A program made the translations under genes and the position numbers. Of a stretch of DNA of 64,000 nucleotides, positions 58,718 to 64,000 are shown one piece after another (the first letter of the stretch is position 1; the number at the start of each line of letters is the position of its first letter). The stretch spans positions 1 through 64,000 of the forward strand of contig BOKV01000014.1 in assembly GCA_016861165.1 (NCBI GenBank). The letters run 5' to 3'. The DNA is from Alphaproteobacteria bacterium. Lineage in GTDB: Bacteria > Pseudomonadota > Alphaproteobacteria > Rhizobiales > Rhizobiaceae. A model generated the notes under the pieces. It had not been told where the DNA came from. It saw nothing but the letters and a program-made list of their open reading frames with translations, and did not search any database.

Positions 58718-59878
58718 TCAACCGAGAAACAGGAAGTTGGACTGGGACTCGTCCCCCGGTTCTCCGTAGATCGGACCGATCCGCCATCGCTCGTTGACGC
58801 GGTCGATGCGGATGTTCGCGTCCCAGTCCTCGAACGCGTTGCTGCGCCGTTCCGCTTTCGTCAACGAGCCGATATAGGCGAGCGCCGCCGGATCGTTCAC
58901 CGACACGTCGAGATAATGCACCTCACCCGTCTTGTGGTTGATAAAGACGTTGGTGTGTTCGACATGCCGGAGATCGGGGAACGCCCGCGTCGTCCAGGTC
59001 CGCACCTTTTGGTCGACAAGCCCTTCGATCACGCTGAGCTTCGTTATCCGTTCGATCAGGTCCTCGGCGAGCGCGATGATCGCCATGTAGGTGTTGGCAA
59101 TCTCGAACACCATGAACACCAGGCCGAGCGCCCTGGTCAGCGCGCCCAGCATGACGTAGCCGGCCACCCGGGTCGCCACCCGCTGGCCGAGATAGGTGGC
59201 GGCGGGCAGTGCCATCCTGAAGCTGCCAAGGATCGGAAAGGACCGCTCCAGCCTGACGCCCGCGAATTTGAGGGCGTCACGAACCAGCTGCGCCTCCTTC
59301 AGGTCGCTGCCGCCGATCAGTTCCATGAAGACCTGCCGGGTTGCCTCGTAGGTGCGCGAACCGGCGGTTCCGGCATTGGCTTGCCGCCACAGCAGGTCGA
59401 GTTCGATGATCTCGGAGAAGGCGCGCGTGCCTAGCATCTCCCCGATCAACCGCCGCTTGAGCTTGCCGTCGGTCGACCGCAGCACCGATTCAAGCGAGAA
59501 CGGAGGATGGCCTTGGCGGAAGCGTTCGAGCCCTGGCGTGCTGCCCGGCCACGGCCGCGACGATTTTGGCCGGTTGTCATAGCCGAGCAGGAAGCCGAGA
59601 TTGTCGGGTGAGGTCCATGGTCCCCCGGTGTAGCCGGGTCGCGGCCGCTTGGGGATGATGTGGTCTATCTCGTAGTACAGCATCCCCGGCGAGATGCCGC
59701 GGGACTTCTCGGCCAGCTTGAACAGCTTTTCCATGACGTCGGTCCGGCCCGGACCGGCCGCCAGCCGCACCGGAGCGGCGCGTCTGCTGCTGCTTTCCAT
59801 TGGAACGGTGCCCCGATCCGCGATGCCACGTGCTGCGTCGGAGAACCGGGGTCGTTCAAATGGCGAGCCGTCGGCCAT
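58718..59878 (-). CDS. HNH-type nuclease-like protein with membrane segments
   Basis: 386 residues. The segment YEIDHIIPKRPRPG with later Asn in SPDNLGFLLGYDNRP matches the DHxxP...N core of an HNH/His-Me finger domain at residues 55-95. The centre has one or two hydrophobic helices (about 215-265), and the C terminus is hydrophilic with INHKTGEVHYLDVSVN. The N-terminal 50 residues are low-complexity. Its start is set at 59878 by GGGAGG upstream. Whether the domain is an active nuclease, a toxin or neither is unknown. Confidence 0.6.
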   Translation of the reverse strand: MADGSPFERPRFSDAARGIADRGTVPMESSSRRAAPVRLAAGPGRTDVMEKLFKLAEKSRGISPGMLYYEIDHIIPKRPRPGYTGGPWTSPDNLGFLLGYDNRPKSSRPWPGSTPGLERFRQGHPPFSLESVLRSTDGKLKRRLIGEMLGTRAFSEIIELDLLWRQANAGTAGSRTYEATRQVFMELIGGSDLKEAQLVRDALKFAGVRLERSFPILGSFRMALPAATYLGQRVATRVAGYVMLGALTRALGLVFMVFEIANTYMAIIALAEDLIERITKLSVIEGLVDQKVRTWTTRAFPDLRHVEHTNVFINHKTGEVHYLDVSVNDPAALAYIGSLTKAERRSNAFEDWDANIRIDRVNERWRIGPIYGEPGDESQSNFLFLG

Positions 59879-59935
59879 GGCGAGCCCTCCCATCGGAAGG
59901 GCGATGTTGGCGCAATGGCGCCGGTCCGTCCAGAC

Positions 59936-61600
59936 TCATGCCCGGCGGGCGAAGGCGACCTCGGCATAGCTGGCCAGGAAATCGCGGATATAGCCCATGG
60001 TTCGGTTGGCGTCCTGCGGCTTGCCGAAGAGGTAACCCTGGCCGGCATGGCAGCCATAGGCCTTCAGGAGCTCGGCCTGGCGCACGTCCTCGATGCCCTC
60101 GGCGACCACGGTCAGTTCGAGGCCGGCGCACATTTCCAGAATTGCGCGCACGATGTGTTCGGCCGACTTGTCCTCGCTGATCGTCTTGACGAAGGCGCGG
60201 TCGATCTTGACCTTGTCGAGCCGCAATTCGCGCAGGCGGCCGAGGCTCGACTGGCCGGTGCCGAAATCGTCCATCGAGATGCGCGCGCCGTTCTTGTGCA
60301 GTTCGTCGATGATCATCGCGGCCGTTTCCGGGTCGGACATCATCGCCGTCTCGGTGACCTCGATCTCGAGGCGATGCGGCGGCAGTCCGGCGCGCTGCAG
60401 GATGTTCATGATATTGGACGCCGTCGACAAGTCGACGAGCTGCACGCTCGACAGGTTGAAGGAGAGGAACATCTCCTCCGGCCATTCGGCCGCCGACCGC
60501 GCCGCCTGCAGCAGCAGCGAGTCGGTCAGCGGCGCGATGATGCCGCGCTCCTCGGCCAGCGGAATGAACTTGCCGGGCGAGACGGACCCCAGTTCCACGT
60601 CGAACCAGCGCGCCAGCGCCTCGAAGCCGAGCAGCCGGCCGTCCTGCAACGACAGGATCGGCTGGAAATGCGGCCGCACCTCGTTGTTGGCGATGGCGTT
60701 GCGCAGCGCTTGCTCGATGCGCGCGTTGTCGCGCACGATCGCCTCGATCTCGCGCGTATAGATGGTCACGCGGCCGCGGCCGCGGCGCTTGGAATGGTAG
60801 AGCGCCGTGCCGATATTGGCCATGACCTCGTCGAAGGTCTCGCCCGCCTGCGGGTGGATGGCGAAGCCGAACGACCCGCTGAGCCGCACCGTCCGCCCGT
60901 CGAGGTCGAAGGGGGCGAGCAGGACGTTGTGCAGCAGCGTGCCCTTGTCGGCGGCCGCCCTTTCGTCGGCGACATAGGGGAAGATGAAGGCGAACTCATC
61001 GCCGCCATAGCGACACACGAAACCGTCGCCCTCCACGGCCGCCGCCAGCCTCAGCGCGCATTGCTTGATGATCTCGTCGCCGCCGGCATTGCCGAACAGG
61101 TCGTTGATCGGCTTCATGCCGTCAAGGTTCATCAGCCCGACGGCGAACGGCGCCGGCTCGCTGGCGCGGCTTTCGACCAGGCGCCTGAATTTCTCCATCA
61201 TGCGCATCCGGTTGCCGAGGCCGGTCAGCGGGTCGGTATAGGCGAGCGACAGCGCCTTGCCGGGCCCGGCGGTCTCGTTCTCGGCCTCAAGTCTGAGCGC
61301 CGAGAACTGGCGTTCCTCGACGCCGCCGAACTGGGCGAGCGCGTCTTCATTGGCAAAGGCGCTGCGCAGCACCGGCGCCAGGCGCATCCACAGGAAGGAC
61401 AGGCTGACGACTGCGGCCACGGCCGGCAGCAGGTGCCCGTAGTGGGCGAGCGGCAGGTCGGGGGCCAATCGCTGCAGCAAAATGTCGAACAGGCTCGCCC
61501 CCACCGTGGCGGCAAGGGTTACGAGAAACGGAACTCCCACGTCGCGGTCGAACCGCGAGCGGGCCCGCTGTTTCTGGGCTCGGTTTGCGTTGGCCGGCAT
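59936..61600 (-). CDS. membrane GGDEF-EAL c-di-GMP protein
   Basis: 554 residues. Two N-terminal membrane helices (about 24-42 and 52-70) are followed by a GGDEF domain with intact YGGDEF and an EAL domain whose motif is LLGFEALARW and whose later motifs (ISMDDFGTGQSSLGRL, KIDRAFVK, VVAEGIED, GYLFGKP) are all present. Both activities are therefore possible; the GGDEF site lacks an RxxD site five residues before. The start could also be a GTG at 61612. Confidence 0.9.
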   Translation of the reverse strand: MPANANRAQKQRARSRFDRDVGVPFLVTLAATVGASLFDILLQRLAPDLPLAHYGHLLPAVAAVVSLSFLWMRLAPVLRSAFANEDALAQFGGVEERQFSALRLEAENETAGPGKALSLAYTDPLTGLGNRMRMMEKFRRLVESRASEPAPFAVGLMNLDGMKPINDLFGNAGGDEIIKQCALRLAAAVEGDGFVCRYGGDEFAFIFPYVADERAAADKGTLLHNVLLAPFDLDGRTVRLSGSFGFAIHPQAGETFDEVMANIGTALYHSKRRGRGRVTIYTREIEAIVRDNARIEQALRNAIANNEVRPHFQPILSLQDGRLLGFEALARWFDVELGSVSPGKFIPLAEERGIIAPLTDSLLLQAARSAAEWPEEMFLSFNLSSVQLVDLSTASNIMNILQRAGLPPHRLEIEVTETAMMSDPETAAMIIDELHKNGARISMDDFGTGQSSLGRLRELRLDKVKIDRAFVKTISEDKSAEHIVRAILEMCAGLELTVVAEGIEDVRQAELLKAYGCHAGQGYLFGKPQDANRTMGYIRDFLASYAEVAFARRA

Positions 61601-61757
61601 CCGCCCGTCCACTTCACGATCTCGCGATCATCGCCGGAAATGGATAAGAAACCTTTATCCCGCCGCTCGCGCCGATTGCGCGCCCCGGCAGTGCCGTTCG
61701 CCGCCCCGCCACGAACGCCCGATCGGCATCTGTGGATTTGCGCGCGGCGATCGGCTA

Positions 61758-61777
61758 CATATTCAACGAACGATATG
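61758..61777. promoter_or_regulatory. candidate operator of the SqrR-like gene
   Basis: An imperfect dyad, CATAT-N10-ATATG, lies 27 bases upstream of the ArsR-type gene start within an AT-rich stretch. It has the size and placement of an autorepressor site, but does not closely match the known BigR/SqrR boxes. Confidence 0.35.
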
Positions 61778-61803
61778 CTTTGACGAAGGAGAGAGGTCCG
61801 CAC

Positions 61804-62148
61804 ATGCCCCTGTCCGCCACCGCCGACACGCTTCTCGAACGCGACATGGAAGACATGGCCGAGAACGCCCGCTCGGCGACCGGTTTCCTCAAGGCGCTGG
61901 CCCACGAGGGCAGGCTGATGATCCTGTGTCACCTGGTCACCGGCGAGCGCTCCGTGACCGAGCTTGAGGATCTCCTGGCGGCCCGCCAGCCGGCCGTCTC
62001 CCAGCAACTCGCTCGGCTGCGCATGGAGGGCCTGGTCGCCACCCGCCGCGAGGGCAAGGCCGTCTATTATTCGATCAGCGACCCGCATACGCGGCGCATG
62101 GTCGAATTCCTCTACGAAATGTTTTGCGGCAGATCAAAGAACGGCTGA
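61804..62148 (+). CDS. ArsR-family persulfide-type regulator (SqrR/BigR-like)
   Basis: 114 residues. The winged-helix reads SVTELEDLLAARQPAVSQQLARLRMEGLVATRREGKAVYYS. Cys42 (LMILCHLV) and Cys108 (EMFCGRSKNG) match the two cysteines of SqrR/BigR that form a tetrasulfide link on exposure to reactive sulfur (established for SqrR Cys41/Cys107). It is probably a repressor of sulfide or persulfide genes. AGGAGAGAGG precedes the ATG. A cytochrome c gene follows; no sulfide:quinone reductase is in the window. Confidence 0.88.
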   Translation: MPLSATADTLLERDMEDMAENARSATGFLKALAHEGRLMILCHLVTGERSVTELEDLLAARQPAVSQQLARLRMEGLVATRREGKAVYYSISDPHTRRMVEFLYEMFCGRSKNG

Positions 62149-62258
62149 CGGCCACCGGCTATTGGCTGGGCGCCTGCGGCAACGCGCGCCAGTGCGCCGC
62201 CGGCGATGGCGTGCTTGATTGCGCGCGCCCGCGCCACCCATCGGACGGAGAAAGACGG

Positions 62259-62663
62259 ATGAAGAAACTGATGACCCTGACCGTGCTCGCCGTCATGGCC
62301 GCCGCCCCGGCCTGGGCCGACGGCGATGCGGCCAAGGGCGAGAAGGTGTTCAAGAAGTGCGCCGCCTGCCACATGGTCGGGCCGGACGCCAAGATCAAGG
62401 TCGGCCCGGTCCTCAACGGCCTCTTCGGCCGTACCGCCGGCTCCTTGGAGGACTACGCCGCCAAGTATTCCAAGGACATGGTCGCGGCCGGCCAGGCTGG
62501 GCTGGTGTGGACCGAGGAGACGCTCGACACCTATCTGGAGAAACCCAAGGACCTGGTCAAGAAGACCAACATGGCCTTTGCCGGGCTGAAGAAGGAGGAC
62601 GAGCGCGAGGACGTGATCGCCTATCTTCTGCAGTTCAGCCCCGACTACGCTCCGACCGAATAG
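62259..62663 (+). CDS. class I cytochrome c (c2-type)
   Basis: 134 residues with a signal peptide ([20 protein letters not shown]). Haem attachment is CAACH near residue 33, and the axial Met is in KTNMAF. Periplasmic electron carrier. It begins 110 bases after the SqrR-like stop in the same direction. Its last 19 bases overlap the convergent rlmE stop. Confidence 0.93.
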   Translation: MKKLMTLTVLAVMAAAPAWADGDAAKGEKVFKKCAACHMVGPDAKIKVGPVLNGLFGRTAGSLEDYAAKYSKDMVAAGQAGLVWTEETLDTYLEKPKDLVKKTNMAFAGLKKEDEREDVIAYLLQFSPDYAPTE

Positions 62664-63394
62664 GGTCCCTCCCCGGCCGGCGCGCCCGACCGGCCCTTGA
62701 AGTCGAGGGCGAGCAGATAGAGTTCGACCGATTCCTCGCGCGAGGCGGGCGGCTTGACGTGGTGGACGGCGCGGAAGCGCTGCTTCAGCCGCGCCAGCAA
62801 TTCGCCCTCGGTACCGCCCTGGAACGTCTTGCACAGGAAATGCCCGCCGGGTTTCAGCACCGCGAGCGCGAAATCGAGCGCGACCTCGACCAGGTGCATG
62901 GTGCGCAGATGGTCGGTCCGGCGGTGACCCGTCGTCGGCGCCGCCATGTCCGACAGCACGACGTCGGGAGCCGCCCCGCCCAGCGCCGCCAACAGCGCCG
63001 CCGGCGCGCCGGGATCGAGGAAATCCATCCTGAGGATGCGGGCGCCGGGCACCGGGGCCATGTCCAGATAGTCGATGCCGACGACGCGGATGTCGGATTC
63101 GCGTGAGCCGGTGCGTTCGACCGCGACCTGGCACCAGCCCCCCGGAGCGGCACCGAGATCGATCACCCGGTCACCCGGCTTGAGGATGTGGTAGCGGTCG
63201 TCGATCTGACGCAGCTTGAAGGCGGCCCGCGAGGCATAGCCGCGCGCCTTGGCCTCGCGCACAAAAGGGTCGTTGAGCTGGCGTTCGAGCCAGGCCCGCG
63301 ATGACGCCTTGCGTGCCTTGGCGCCAGTCAGGCGCTGGCGCAGCGCGCGCGGCCCGCGTGTCGCGCCGCCGCTCCCCGACTTCCTGGCGCTCAT
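62645..63394 (-). CDS. rlmE: 23S rRNA (uridine2552-2'-O)-methyltransferase RlmE
   Basis: 249 residues from the ATG at 63394. The SAM-binding motif is [15 protein letters not shown] and the catalytic K-D-K-E set is seen in [23 protein letters not shown] and SVELYLL. It methylates U2552 of 23S rRNA. The ATG overlaps the stop of the upstream Ppx/GppA gene (ATGA). Confidence 0.95.
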   Translation of the reverse strand: MSARKSGSGGATRGPRALRQRLTGAKARKASSRAWLERQLNDPFVREAKARGYASRAAFKLRQIDDRYHILKPGDRVIDLGAAPGGWCQVAVERTGSRESDIRVVGIDYLDMAPVPGARILRMDFLDPGAPAALLAALGGAAPDVVLSDMAAPTTGHRRTDHLRTMHLVEVALDFALAVLKPGGHFLCKTFQGGTEGELLARLKQRFRAVHHVKPPASREESVELYLLALDFKGRSGAPAGEGPYSVGA

Positions 63395-64000
63395 GGCCGC
63401 CCGCCCGGCCCGGCGCCGGCCGGATGGCGCTGATGGGCGTGCTGCCGGCGCGGCCGCCATTCGCCGGCTTCGTGCATCAGCTCCGACAGGATGCCCTCGC
63501 GCAGGCCGCGGTCGGCGACGCGCAGGCGGGGGCTGGGCCAGGTCAGCCGGATCGCCTGCAGGATGGCGCAGCCGGCGAGCACGAGGTCGGCCCGCTCCCG
63601 TCCGATGCACGGGTTGCCGGCCCGCGCCTCGTAGTCCATCGCGATCAGCGCGTCGATGACGGTGTCGATCTGTCCACCCGACAGCCAGACGCCGTCGACC
63701 TTGCGCCGGTCGTAGCGGGCAAGGCCGAGATGGACGCCGGCGATGGTGGTCACCGTCCCCGACGTGCCGAGCAGATGGGTGCGGGCCGGATGCCACACAT
63801 CGGCCAGCGCGCCGCGCTGCTCGAAGGCGGCGAGCTGTTCCAGCACATCGGCGACCATGGCGTCGAAGCCCGCGCGGGTGACGTGGCGCCCGCCATGGCG
63901 TTCCGACAGGGTGACGACGCCGACCGGCATCGACGTCCAGGCCGCGATCTGCTCGGAGATGCGCCGGCCGGTCGCCCGGCGCCGGTTGACCAGGATGAGT
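63391..64000 (-). CDS. exopolyphosphatase/guanosine pentaphosphatase family protein (Ppx/GppA), 5' end outside the window
   Basis: About 203 residues are present, with the start beyond 64000. ELVILVNRR-like [27 protein letters not shown] shows the middle of the Ppx/GppA fold, and [23 protein letters not shown] with [18 protein letters not shown] completes the C-terminal half. It should hydrolyse polyphosphate or pppGpp. The frame continues uninterrupted to the right edge, so the ATG at 63928-63930 is internal. Confidence 0.88.
   Translation of the reverse strand, partial: LILVNRRRATGRRISEQIAAWTSMPVGVVTLSERHGGRHVTRAGFDAMVADVLEQLAAFEQRGALADVWHPARTHLLGTSGTVTTIAGVHLGLARYDRRKVDGVWLSGGQIDTVIDALIAMDYEARAGNPCIGRERADLVLAGCAILQAIRLTWPSPRLRVADRGLREGILSELMHEAGEWRPRRQHAHQRHPAGAGPGGRP

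Overview
The window is GC-rich chromosomal DNA of an alphaproteobacterium, most likely of the order Hyphomicrobiales (Rhizobiales). The supporting traits are a fused TrpE-TrpG anthranilate synthase behind a short Trp-codon leader, the rpmH-rnpA-yidC-engB-argB neighbourhood, a long-type LeuA, DUF2333/DUF992/DUF1285 proteins, and a two-cysteine ArsR regulator of the SqrR/BigR type. Genes are closely packed with many ATGA overlaps. There is no prophage, IS element, rRNA or CRISPR array; the clearest accessory items are a VapBC pair, a duplicated Uma2 nuclease gene and two gene remnants.

Layout. 0-4.2 kb (minus strand): tRNA-Arg(ACG), an orphan sensor histidine kinase, a MerA-like flavin disulfide oxidoreductase and a TVP38-type membrane protein. 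4.4-11.3 kb: rpmH-rnpA-yidC-engB, then a minus-strand block (msrB, fasciclin protein, RskA-type anti-sigma factor, ECF sigma factor), then argB. 11.3-19 kb: secreted lyase-like protein, diguanylate cyclase, LOG-family hydrolase, dapD, small membrane proteins, MetE-like protein, hemF, DUF1059. 19-29.5 kb: cca-nudix-DUF1285 facing a MoxR/DUF58/BatA-DUF4159/membrane-protein operon, then an L,D-transpeptidase. 29.7-36.1 kb: GNAT, xi-class GST, Nudix, metallophosphoesterase, YbaK-like deacylase and leuA, preceded by a previously unlisted leucine-rich leader peptide. 36.1-41.1 kb: two Uma2 genes and a SitABCD-type metal ABC transporter with paired Fur-like operators. 41.1-47.7 kb: trpEG with its leader and attenuator, a CDF transporter, a YcaQ-like glycosylase and fhs.

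47.8-55.2 kb is a minus-strand cluster of uncharacterised genes: a coiled-coil protein, a 388-residue protein, an AAA+ ATPase, a 432-residue protein and a DUF2333 membrane protein, with a VapBC toxin-antitoxin pair lodged inside. 55.4-64 kb holds an SPW-type membrane protein, DUF992, a large unknown protein facing an HNH-type protein, a GGDEF-EAL protein, a SqrR-like regulator beside a cytochrome c, rlmE, and a partial Ppx/GppA gene.

The best candidates for new biology are (1) the AAA+/coiled-coil/DUF2333 cluster with its embedded VapBC; (2) a probably leaderless leucine-rich peptide gene with mutually exclusive hairpins before leuA, architecturally parallel to the trp leader in the same window; and (3) the convergent pair of a 736-residue unknown protein and an HNH-type membrane protein. 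All functions are read from sequence and remembered family features only; no database search was run.
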